From CAZKEW01 sp964580435 (GTDB lineage: Bacteria; Acidobacteriota; Aminicenantia; Aminicenantales; UBA8522), in the NCBI GenBank assembly GCA_964580435.1, contig CAZOKP010000050.1, positions 1 to 19,596 on the forward strand: a stretch of 19,596 nt of DNA, in the 5' to 3' direction. Positions 1-6,751 of the stretch are shown in pieces; within the stretch, counting starts at the first letter, position 1; each line of letters opens with the position of its first letter. The position numbers and the translations under genes are program-made. The notes under the pieces were generated by a model. That model made no database searches. It had not been told where the DNA came from and saw only the letters and a program-made list of their open reading frames with translations.

Positions 1-2
1 AA

Positions 3-2372
3 AAAAGCCTGGAAACATTAAAGGACGAGCTGTTCAAAAAGCTCTCCGACCTGACCGAGCTCCGGAATGAAGGCGTCAAAGCCGAGAAAGAACTTGAACT
101 TCTGGCACGACAGGATGCCAAATTAGCATCGCAGCTTGAGCAAGAAGAAGCTCTTCTCCTGGCCAAAACAGAAGCTCTGGTCAAGATCGAAGATAGCCTG
201 ACTGAGGCTCAGCAGGCCAAGGAAGAGAAGCAAAAATCGGCGGCGGGGCTGCGAAATTCCATCAAGGAAAAAGAATCCGCCATTCAACAGCTTAAGAGCC
301 GGATTGAAGAGGCGCAGAAAGCGAGAGCGGAAGATTACTATAACCTCCAGGCCCTCAAAAAAATGGAGGAAACCCAGAGGAGGCTCGCCGGTTCGGAGGA
401 AATCCCGGAGGCTCTGGGAAGGCTTGTCGACCTGATCGAAACATCGCCCGAGTACGCCGCGTTGATAGACGTCCTCTGGAAGGAAGAGGCCGGCGCTCCG
501 GTCATTTCCGCTATCGATTTTTTGAAACGCGTCGCAGAGAGAGAGATCGAGGGTCGTTTTCTTCTTGTCTCCCCCGCGCGGGAACAAGCCGAGCCTCCGG
601 TTATTCAAGACCCGAATGTCATAGGATTCTTAAAATCCCATCTCCGGCCGAGCCCTAAGATCAAAGACTTCCTGGGCCATCTCCGCGAAGCCGTCATCGT
701 CCGGAACGTAAAGTCGGCCATCGAGCTTTGGATTCGTTTTCCCAATATGAATTACATCACTCCAAAGGGAGATGTTCTTCTTTCCTCCGGTCTGCTTAAA
801 CTCGGACGGCGGGAGGAAGGCGTTTTTGCCCTGGGCCAGGAAATCAAGGGCTTGGAGGAGAAAATTTCCCGCCGCGAAGATGAGATCGCTCCGCTTTCTG
901 CGGAGCTTGAGAAAAGGAGCCAGGAGAAGCTAAGACTGGAAGAGGCTTGGCGCCTGGAAACTATTCTCCTGGGTGACCTTGAACTCAAGATCCATGGGCT
1001 GGGAAAGGAAAAGACCGGCAGCACGGCCGAGCAGGAAAGAATCCAAAGCGCCGTCTCTGTTTTTTCAAGAGAGCTTGAATTTCTGCGCCGGGAGCGAGAA
1101 GCCCTCAGCCTCAATAAAGACTCCCTCGCCCGGAAAATCGCCGCCCTCGAGGACGAAGAAAAAGCGGTGAAAGGCAGGCTGGAAGCCGAAGAGAATGAAT
1201 TCCTGGCCAACAAGGGTAAAAATGTCCAGGATGAAAAAAACGTCATCGAGCTCCGCGCCGCAGCCGACCTCATTCAGGAAAGGGTTACAAACGTGGGCCG
1301 ACAGCTCCAGGAGCTCGAGGACAAGAAAGAAAGTATCCGAAAAAGGATTTTGGCGTTAAGAGAAGAAAACCAACTCGCCGAAAAGGAGGGGTCGGAAACT
1401 CGGGATGCCCGGAGGACCCTTGAAACAAAAACCGTAAATTTAGAAGAAGAGAAAAAGACCAAGCAAGCGGAGCTGGCCCAGAAAGAATTCGACCGTCAAA
1501 AAAAGCATAGCGAAGAAGAAGAAAAAGAAAAGGCGCTCGCGCAATGGAGGGAAGAGCTGGAGCGGAAAAAAGAAGACAGGGTCAAAGGGGAGATCGCCAA
1601 GGCCGAAATCGACAGGGACCTCGTCAACCTCGAAGAAAGCTGCTGGCAGGAACTCAAGAAGACCCTCCATGAAATCAAGAACGAAAAAGTAGAGGTCGAA
1701 CTTTCTGACGCGGAAATCGAGGACCAGCTGGCTCAAGCGGAGGAGGACCTCCAAAAATACAAAGCAGTCAACCTGATGGCCGAAGAAGAATACATCGGCC
1801 ACAAGGAGCGCTACGACTTTCTCAGCCAGCAGAGGAACGACCTCAGAGAATCGATCGACGCCACGCAGGAGGCCATCCGCAAGATCGATGAGGAAAGCAG
1901 AACCCAATTCCTCGACGCGCTGGCTCAAGTCAACAAGCACTTCGCCGAGGTGTTCATGTCCGTATTCAAAGGAGGGAGCGCCGAAGTGAAGCTCGTGGAC
2001 GAGAGCAATCCCATGGAGAGCGGCGTTGAAATCATCGCCCAGCCTCCTGGAAAAAAAGTCCAGAACATCTTGCTTCTCTCCGGCGGCGAAAAAAGCCTGA
2101 CCAGCCTGGCTTTTCTTTTCGCCCTCTTCCGGTATAAGCCGACTCCCTTCTGCATCCTGGATGAGGTGGACGCGGCCCTGGATGACGCCAATCTCGCGCG
2201 CTTTCTGGACTTGATGAATAACGTCAAAAAAGACACCCAGTTCATCATCATCACCCACAACTACAAAACCATGGAGGTGGCCGATTACATTTATGGCACC
2301 ACCATGGCGGAGCCGAACATCACCAAACTCTACTCTGTCAAACTGGAGAAGCAGCAGGAATTGACAAGCTAA
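3..2372 (+). CDS. smc: Chromosome segregation protein SMC (5'-truncated by window edge)
   Basis: Structural maintenance of chromosomes ATPase, the core of bacterial condensin, which organises DNA with ScpA/ScpB. The frame is open from the first complete codon at base 3 with no plausible start, so the N-terminal head (Walker A) and most of the first coil lie upstream. About 789 residues are visible, roughly two thirds of a usual 1,150-1,200 residue SMC. In order: charged coiled coil (visible codons 1-125), a hinge-like globular region (about 130-280, beginning ALGRLVDLIE), a long returning Glu/Lys/Arg-rich coiled coil (about 285-600), then the C-terminal head with the ABC signature LLLSGGEKSLTSL and Walker B with D-loop FCILDEVDAALDD. 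The H-loop histidine is in IITHNYKTMEVAD. The hinge keeps the G-rich TPKGDVLLSSG segment but is otherwise divergent. The stop codon is followed 4 nt later by the next gene, suggesting an operon. Identity is certain; hinge boundaries are approximate. Confidence 0.96.
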   Translation, partial: KSLETLKDELFKKLSDLTELRNEGVKAEKELELLARQDAKLASQLEQEEALLLAKTEALVKIEDSLTEAQQAKEEKQKSAAGLRNSIKEKESAIQQLKSRIEEAQKARAEDYYNLQALKKMEETQRRLAGSEEIPEALGRLVDLIETSPEYAALIDVLWKEEAGAPVISAIDFLKRVAEREIEGRFLLVSPAREQAEPPVIQDPNVIGFLKSHLRPSPKIKDFLGHLREAVIVRNVKSAIELWIRFPNMNYITPKGDVLLSSGLLKLGRREEGVFALGQEIKGLEEKISRREDEIAPLSAELEKRSQEKLRLEEAWRLETILLGDLELKIHGLGKEKTGSTAEQERIQSAVSVFSRELEFLRREREALSLNKDSLARKIAALEDEEKAVKGRLEAEENEFLANKGKNVQDEKNVIELRAAADLIQERVTNVGRQLQELEDKKESIRKRILALREENQLAEKEGSETRDARRTLETKTVNLEEEKKTKQAELAQKEFDRQKKHSEEEEKEKALAQWREELERKKEDRVKGEIAKAEIDRDLVNLEESCWQELKKTLHEIKNEKVEVELSDAEIEDQLAQAEEDLQKYKAVNLMAEEEYIGHKERYDFLSQQRNDLRESIDATQEAIRKIDEESRTQFLDALAQVNKHFAEVFMSVFKGGSAEVKLVDESNPMESGVEIIAQPPGKKVQNILLLSGGEKSLTSLAFLFALFRYKPTPFCILDEVDAALDDANLARFLDLMNNVKKDTQFIIITHNYKTMEVADYIYGTTMAEPNITKLYSVKLEKQQELTS

Positions 2373-2376
2373 GCGG

Positions 2377-3855
2377 ATGAAAGTCCAACTGTTCGTCCCT
2401 CCGGGCGGCTATTTCGCCGAGCGCTGGTCTAAGGGTTCATCCATGCCTCCCCTGGGACTCCTTTCAATAGGCGCCGTCCTGGAGAAAGAAGGGATCGATA
2501 TCGAGATTGTGCCCGCCGATGTCCTCAAGCTGAAATGGCCCGATATCAAGAGAAAAATCCGCGAGGCCGAACCGGATATCGTCGGCGTGACTTCAACCAC
2601 CGAAAATCGTTTCCAAAGCTTCAAACTGGTGCAACTGGCCAAAGAGGCCCGCCCGCAGGCCCTGACCGTCATGGGAGGGCCGCATGCCTCCATGGCACCG
2701 GACGACACGCTCAACCACATCCGGGACCTCGATGTCGTGGTCAGAGGCGAAGGCGAAGAGACGATGCTCGACCTCTGCCGCACCCTGGCTAAAAAAGGGG
2801 AGCAAAACGGCATCTCTCACGTGGCCGGTGTCTCTTACAGACAGAACGGCCAGGTGGTCCATAACCGGGCCCGACCGCCCATCAGCAACCTCGACAGGCT
2901 TCCCTTCCCCGCTTTTCATCTTGTTCTTTTCGAAAAATACAATTTCGCGATCGAAGTCCCGGGCTTCGGACCTCTTCCCGCCGTCAACATCATGACCAGC
3001 CGTGGCTGCCCCTTCAACTGTAACTTCTGCGCCACGCCGATCAACTGGGGCCGCCATGTCCGCGTGCGGAGCCCGCTCAACGTTATCCAGGAGATCGAAT
3101 CCCTTATCCAAAAATACGGCGCTCGTGTAATCTTCTTCTACGACGACACCTTCAACATCAGCCTCGGGAGGGTGGAAGAGATCTCGGACCTGATCCTGGA
3201 GCGGAACCTGCCCATCTTCTGGAGATGCGAGATCAGGCTCGACCTGATGACCAAGCCCCTCCTGGCCAAGATGAAACAGGCGGGGCTTTTCCATCTTTCC
3301 TTCGGGCTCGAAGCGGGGTCGGAGAGAGTCCGAAACACTATTATCGATAAAAAAATCAAGATCAAAGATTTTCATAGCATGATCTCCTGGTGCAAAGAGT
3401 TCGAGATTATTCCGAATGCCTTTTTTATTTTCAGCCATCCCACCGAGACGTGGGAGGAAGCCCGGGAGACGATTGAGATCATCGAGCAGTATAAAGACCA
3501 GGTGGAGGCGAGCGTCGCCATCCTCCATATCTACCCGGGCACTCCGTTGGAAAAGACGGCCAGAGAGAGCGGGCTCCTCCCCGCAGATTTCACCTGGACC
3601 AAAAAACATGCGCCGAAGATCATCACCCTGCCGACAGCCCAGGGAGACGTGCCGCTTTTCCTGGACAAGCTGACCTGGGCCCAGGTCAGTGAGCTCTTGT
3701 TCCGCTGGTCATTCTCCGGCGGAAATGTTTCTATCGCCCGGAAGATCCCCCGGCTCATTTCGAACATCCGCTCCTTCGGAGATATCAAACGATACATCAT
3801 CATGGCCCTCGTCTATCTCAAGCTTAAGACGAGAAGGCGTGCAAGAAAAACCTGA
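2377..3855 (+). CDS. B12-binding-domain radical SAM protein (BchE/Elp3-like fold), substrate unknown
   Basis: A 492-residue radical SAM enzyme with an N-terminal cobalamin-binding-type Rossmann domain (about residues 1-150, with PPLGLLSIGAVLE, DIVGVTSTT and VMGGPHAS typical of this class). The radical SAM core begins about residue 200, with the 4Fe-4S cluster cysteines C211, C215 and C218 in RGCPFNCNFC (CX3CX2C). The later core motifs FFYDDTFN and LSFGLEAGSERV are present. A basic C-terminal tail follows. The classical cobalamin-binding DXHXXG histidine is not evident, as in many members of this class, so B12 use is inferred from family. Such enzymes do methylations, ring rearrangements or other radical chemistry; the substrate cannot be read from the sequence. 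The start at 2377 is 4 nt after smc and has only a weak upstream AAGCGG. Its stop TGA overlaps the Shine-Dalgarno of the following symporter. Confidence 0.9.
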   Translation: MKVQLFVPPGGYFAERWSKGSSMPPLGLLSIGAVLEKEGIDIEIVPADVLKLKWPDIKRKIREAEPDIVGVTSTTENRFQSFKLVQLAKEARPQALTVMGGPHASMAPDDTLNHIRDLDVVVRGEGEETMLDLCRTLAKKGEQNGISHVAGVSYRQNGQVVHNRARPPISNLDRLPFPAFHLVLFEKYNFAIEVPGFGPLPAVNIMTSRGCPFNCNFCATPINWGRHVRVRSPLNVIQEIESLIQKYGARVIFFYDDTFNISLGRVEEISDLILERNLPIFWRCEIRLDLMTKPLLAKMKQAGLFHLSFGLEAGSERVRNTIIDKKIKIKDFHSMISWCKEFEIIPNAFFIFSHPTETWEEARETIEIIEQYKDQVEASVAILHIYPGTPLEKTARESGLLPADFTWTKKHAPKIITLPTAQGDVPLFLDKLTWAQVSELLFRWSFSGGNVSIARKIPRLISNIRSFGDIKRYIIMALVYLKLKTRRRARKT

Positions 3856-3865
3856 GGAGGGGTTC

Positions 3866-5323
3866 ATGCATATCTACCTTTACATCATCCTGGCCTATCT
3901 GCTCGTCCTGACCGCCTTCAACTTCATCCGGTCAAAAAAGGTCAAAAGCCAGGAAGACTTCATGGTGGCCGGCCGCCAGCTCAAGATGTCCGTCATGATA
4001 TTCACCCTGATCTGCACGTGGATCGGTTCGGGGACGTTTATCGCCGGCGCCGAGTACGCGGCAAGAGCGGGCTGGTCATCGCTGTGGCTGCCAGCCGGCG
4101 CCTGGTTCGGCATCGCTGTGATCTATTTCCTGGCTGCCAAGATCCGCACGTTCGGGCAGTACACGGTCGGCGATATCCTGGAAGTCCGCTACGGCAAGTT
4201 TGCCCGCCTGTTCGGAGCCATCGCTCTGATCATCGCCTTCACGACCATCGTCTCCTACCAGTTCCGGGCCGGCGGCTATATTCTCAACATTGTNNNNNNN
4301 NNNNNNNNNNNNNNNNNNNNNNNNNNNNNNNNNNNNNNNNNNNNNNNNNNNNNNNNNNNNNNNNNNNNNNNNNNNNNNNNNNNNNNNNNNNNNAAGCGCG
4401 CTGTGGCGCTGTGGATCGTCGGGACGATCATCGTCGAAACGCTGGTCGTGGCCATCGCCGTTTATTCTGCGACCAGCCATTGGACAGACCTAAAAACTTT
4501 CGAGATAGCGGAAACGGTCAAGCGTGAGATCGCTACAAGTCAGCTGCCGGCGACCCAGGCCTCCAGCCGGGCCATGATCCTGGCTCAGGAGCTCTCGGCA
4601 AGAGGAGGCATCAAGCCCGTTCAGCTCCCCGCGCTGGAACAGAACCTCCAGAGCGCATTCTCCGCAACCGATACACCCGCGGCAGCGGCGGCTGTCCGCG
4701 CCGGAATCGACCCCGCCTCGGTCGTGCTCCAGGCTGCCAAAGACATCGGGACGAAGGGAGCGATCGGCCTGCTCGTAGGGCTGCTTCTTCTCGGCGCGGC
4801 CTGCGCCGTGGTCATCTCCACCGGCATGAATTACCTCCTCTCACCGTCTACTAACATCATGCGGGATATTTACCAGCGGTTCATGCATCCTGACACAGAC
4901 CAGCGAAAATTGGTGGCCCTTCAAAAGGTCTTTGTCGTGGTCCTGGGCGTGGCCGCCTTCTTGATGATCTTTGTCCCGACCGTGTTGCATGCCAGAATCT
5001 CCGTCCTGAGCTATGCCTTCTTTGCCTACACGATGTACGGAGTCGCTATCACTCCGGCCCTGCTGGCTGCACTCACTTGGAAGCGCGCTACTCGAGTCGG
5101 CGGCCTGGCTTCCATCATCTCGGGCGCAGTCATGGCCATTCTTTTCGAGTTGGTCATTCCGAGGGTTTTTCCATCGGTGCTCAGGGGCGGCGACCCATGG
5201 GGAATCCCGAGCATCTACCCGGCGCTCCTCGTCTCCGTTCTTTTCCTGGTCGCAGGAAGCCTCCTCTCGCCGAAGCCGAAGCCGGAAGAACTCAAGATAT
5301 TTTTTCCTAAAAAGGATTTGTAA
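3866..5323 (+). CDS. Sodium:solute symporter family (SSS) transporter, interrupted by a scaffold gap
   Basis: Inner-membrane LeuT-fold sodium/solute symporter. Start ATG 3866 is preceded by a strong Shine-Dalgarno (AGGAGG at 3855-3860) that overlaps the stop codon of the radical SAM gene; longer in-frame upstream extension is the out-of-frame shadow of that gene. The N-terminus has the family pattern EDFMVAGRQLKMSVMIFTLI, then TWIGSGTFIAGAEYAARAG and GQYTVGDILEVRYGK. About 142 residues precede the 100-N gap. After it come a membrane segment (KRAVALWIVGTIIVE), an Ala-rich non-membrane segment of about 90 residues, then VVISTGMNYLLSPSTNIMRDIYQRF, the sodium-site helix and loop region of SSS proteins, and several more membrane helices. 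The GG...TD segment expected between is missing, so the gap probably hides more than 100 bases. The frame is the same on both sides. Substrate unknown. Confidence 0.88.
   Translation: MHIYLYIILAYLLVLTAFNFIRSKKVKSQEDFMVAGRQLKMSVMIFTLICTWIGSGTFIAGAEYAARAGWSSLWLPAGAWFGIAVIYFLAAKIRTFGQYTVGDILEVRYGKFARLFGAIALIIAFTTIVSYQFRAGGYILNIXXXXXXXXXXXXXXXXXXXXXXXXXXXXXXXXXXKRAVALWIVGTIIVETLVVAIAVYSATSHWTDLKTFEIAETVKREIATSQLPATQASSRAMILAQELSARGGIKPVQLPALEQNLQSAFSATDTPAAAAAVRAGIDPASVVLQAAKDIGTKGAIGLLVGLLLLGAACAVVISTGMNYLLSPSTNIMRDIYQRFMHPDTDQRKLVALQKVFVVVLGVAAFLMIFVPTVLHARISVLSYAFFAYTMYGVAITPALLAALTWKRATRVGGLASIISGAVMAILFELVIPRVFPSVLRGGDPWGIPSIYPALLVSVLFLVAGSLLSPKPKPEELKIFFPKKDL
4294..4393. other. Assembly gap of 100 N
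   Basis: Exactly 100 undetermined bases inside the symporter gene. The round number is the usual placeholder for a scaffold join of unknown length. By comparison with the SSS family, the helices between AGGYILNI and KRAVALWIVG should span more than 100 residues, so the true gap is probably several hundred bases. This is inference from family architecture. Confidence 0.99.
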
Positions 5324-5387
5324 AGCCAGAATGGGTCTTGTCACGGCGTACTCCCGCCTAGGCTCGGGCCAGTGTCTTCGAAACCGC

Positions 5388-5416
5388 GCTCGTTTTTCCC
5401 AGCGAGAAAAACGAGC
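5388..5416. repeat. Perfect 11-bp stem-loop inside the intergenic element
   Basis: GCTCGTTTTTC (5388-5398) pairs perfectly with GAAAAACGAGC (5406-5416) around a 7-base loop CCAGCGA. It lies about 65 bases after the symporter stop. It lacks a U-tract after the stem, so it is not a textbook intrinsic terminator, though it could stabilise the operon's 3' end. Confidence 0.7.
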
Positions 5417-5434
5417 TCGATCCGCTCCTCTCTC

Positions 5435-5456
5435 TCCTCTCGCTAAGCCGAGAGGA
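5435..5456. repeat. Second perfect stem-loop (8 bp) inside the intergenic element
   Basis: TCCTCTCG (5435-5442) pairs with CGAGAGGA (5449-5456) around a 6-base loop CTAAGC. Together with the hairpin about 20 bases upstream and the terminal inverted repeats, it gives the spacer an unusually structured character. Confidence 0.65.
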
Positions 5457-5572
5457 ACCGTGCTCGCTCGTCGCTCCACGGGTTTCTCCAGCCACTGCCC
5501 CTCGCCTCATCCCCCCAATTATTCGCTGTGGAACGAGATACGGCGTGCCACCCATTCTGCTCGACAAAAATA

Positions 5573-5586
5573 CTCCTTATAAGGAG
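5573..5586. promoter_or_regulatory. 14-bp perfect palindrome overlapping the ribosome-binding site of the HDAC-like gene
   Basis: CTCCTTATAAGGAG is a perfect 14-bp palindrome, and its right half is the Shine-Dalgarno (AAGGAGG, 5581-5587) of the gene starting at 5592. As DNA it could be an operator. As RNA its left half is an anti-Shine-Dalgarno able to form a 5-bp stem with a TATA loop and mask the ribosome site. The palindrome is directly visible; regulation is inference. Confidence 0.45.
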
Positions 5587-5591
5587 GCCAC

Positions 5592-6629
5592 ATGGCCACG
5601 GGAATCGTTAAGGACTGGCGATACACGGATCACGATATGGGCGCCGGCCATCCCGAGGGGCCGCAGAGGATTGAAGCCATAAACAAAATGCTCGAGGAAG
5701 AGAAAGTCTTCTCGGCCTATACGATCATCGAACCCAGGCCCGCCACAAAAGAAGAGGTCTATTTGATCCACACGCCCTCCTATTTCAAGAAGATCAAGGA
5801 GACTTCGGGCCGGGAGCGAGTTTATCTTGACCCGGACACGTCCACTTCCGCGCGGTCCTATGAAACCGCCCTGCTCGCTGCCGGAGGACTGCTCAAGGCG
5901 GCGGACATGATCATGGAAGAGAAAATCAAGAACGGGTTTGCTTTGGTCCGGCCTCCCGGACATCATGCCGAGGCTTCTGAGGCCAGAGGCTTCTGCATTT
6001 TCAATAATGTCGCCATCGCGGCTCAATATTTGATCAACAAGTACGGCCTTAAGCGCGTCCTTGTCGTTGACTGGGACCTCCATCACGGCAACGGAACTCA
6101 GCACTCGTTTTATTCGCGAAGCGACGTCCTCTATTTTTCTACCCACCAGTTTCCTTATTACCCCGGCACGGGGCACTGGAACGAAGTAGGAAGCGGAGAC
6201 GGCGAGGGATATACGGTCAATGTCCCGCTCTCGCCGGGCAAGACAGACCAAGATTTTCATTTTATCTTTCAGCAGATCCTCTCCCCCATCACTGCGGCCT
6301 ATAAGCCCGAATTCATTCTTGTGTCGGCCGGGTTTGATATTTTTGAAGGAGACCCGCTCGGCGGAATGAATGTCAGCGCCAAGGGCTTCGGTGTCTTGGC
6401 GGCGGACCTGATGACCCTTGCTCAGGCGACGGCTCATAAAAGACTGCTTTTCACCCTAGAAGGAGGTTATAACCTTTTCGGCCTGGAAGACGGCGTGAAA
6501 AATGTCCTCCTTGTTTTGGGCGGCAAGGAAAAAGTTCGGGTTAAACAGGGACAAGCCTCGGCATCGACAGAAACGGAACTCGAGCCGGTTTTCAAGGTTC
6601 AGAAGAAATACTGGCCGGTCAGCGGATAG
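5592..6629 (+). CDS. Histone deacetylase / acetylpolyamine amidohydrolase family protein
   Basis: A 345-residue zinc-dependent amidohydrolase of the arginase/deacetylase fold, the bacterial class II HDAC-like group that removes acetyl groups from lysines or acetylpolyamines. All active-site features are visible: the His pair in RPPGHHAE (H124, H125), zinc ligands D162 and H164 in DWDLHHG and D249 in SAGFDIFEGDPLGG, and the transition-state tyrosine Y293 in EGGYN. The N-terminal HPEGPQRIEAI and CIFNNVAIAA motifs are also family hallmarks. Length is typical, with a short 40-residue tail of no recognisable domain. Start ATG 5592 has AAGGAGG four bases upstream, embedded in a palindrome. It is separated from both neighbours by structured spacers, so it is probably transcribed alone. 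In vivo substrate cannot be stated; protein lysine, acetylpolyamine or acetoin-type roles are all known in the family. Confidence 0.93.
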   Translation: MATGIVKDWRYTDHDMGAGHPEGPQRIEAINKMLEEEKVFSAYTIIEPRPATKEEVYLIHTPSYFKKIKETSGRERVYLDPDTSTSARSYETALLAAGGLLKAADMIMEEKIKNGFALVRPPGHHAEASEARGFCIFNNVAIAAQYLINKYGLKRVLVVDWDLHHGNGTQHSFYSRSDVLYFSTHQFPYYPGTGHWNEVGSGDGEGYTVNVPLSPGKTDQDFHFIFQQILSPITAAYKPEFILVSAGFDIFEGDPLGGMNVSAKGFGVLAADLMTLAQATAHKRLLFTLEGGYNLFGLEDGVKNVLLVLGGKEKVRVKQGQASASTETELEPVFKVQKKYWPVSG

Positions 6630-6631
6630 AT

Positions 6632-6670
6632 CTGTCCTCTGAAGGGCCAGCCGTCCCTTTTTCAGGACAG
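6632..6670. repeat. Imperfect stem-loop downstream of the HDAC-like gene
   Basis: CTGTCC (6632-6637) pairs with GGACAG (6665-6670), continuing inward as TGAA/TTCA and GGG/CCC with small bulges, about 13 pairs in all. It starts 2 bases after the stop codon. No T-tract follows on the plus strand. It may protect the 3' end or act with the next hairpin. Confidence 0.4.
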
Positions 6671-6680
6671 AAAAGCCCCA

Positions 6681-6722
6681 TGCCAGCAAGAAATATATGG
6701 GAGGCCTGTTGGCACGGTTTTT
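6681..6722 (+). terminator. Possible intrinsic terminator after the HDAC-like gene
   Basis: TGCCAGCA (6681-6688) pairs with TGTTGGCA (6707-6714), 8 pairs including one G-U, around an 18-base loop. It is followed after CGG by TTTTT (6718-6722). The large loop makes it a weak candidate. It lies 30 bases before the next gene's start, so it could equally be a leader structure of that gene. Confidence 0.35.
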
Positions 6723-6751
6723 GCTCATAAAAGGATCGAAGGAGAAATAAG

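Larger units (their letters stand above)
5327..5559. repeat. Intergenic foldback element with terminal inverted repeats (MITE/REP-like)
   Basis: The 268-base space between the symporter and the HDAC-like gene holds no credible reading frame. It is bounded by a perfect 10-bp inverted repeat, CAGAATGGGT at 5327-5336 and ACCCATTCTG at 5550-5559. The similarity continues inward imperfectly (CACGGCGTA on the left, TACGGCGTG on the right) for about 25 bases. Inside are two perfect hairpins listed separately. The architecture resembles a small non-autonomous mobile repeat or a dispersed intergenic repeat. No target-site duplication is obvious, and copy number elsewhere cannot be judged from this window. 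Confidence 0.5.

Noticed and set aside
1440..2258. Long open frame (272 codons) on the minus strand inside smc
   Set aside because: Antisense to the coiled-coil and head of a clear SMC; Phe/Leu-rich composition is what Glu/Lys-rich coiled coils give in reverse.
2593..3609. 338-codon minus-strand open frame inside the radical SAM gene
   Set aside because: No recognisable motif, and it lies entirely within a gene with intact catalytic motifs; a shadow of codon bias.
5388..5416. 11-bp stem-loop considered as an intrinsic terminator
   Set aside because: No U-tract follows the stem on either strand, so it is listed only as a structured repeat.
5358..5567. Small Arg/Ser-rich minus-strand frame in the symporter/HDAC spacer
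   Set aside because: Composition reflects the hairpins of the intergenic element; no Shine-Dalgarno or domain.
6630..6751. Structured spacer considered as a riboswitch
   Set aside because: The two inverted repeats do not match any riboswitch consensus I can recall, such as cyclic-di-GMP.
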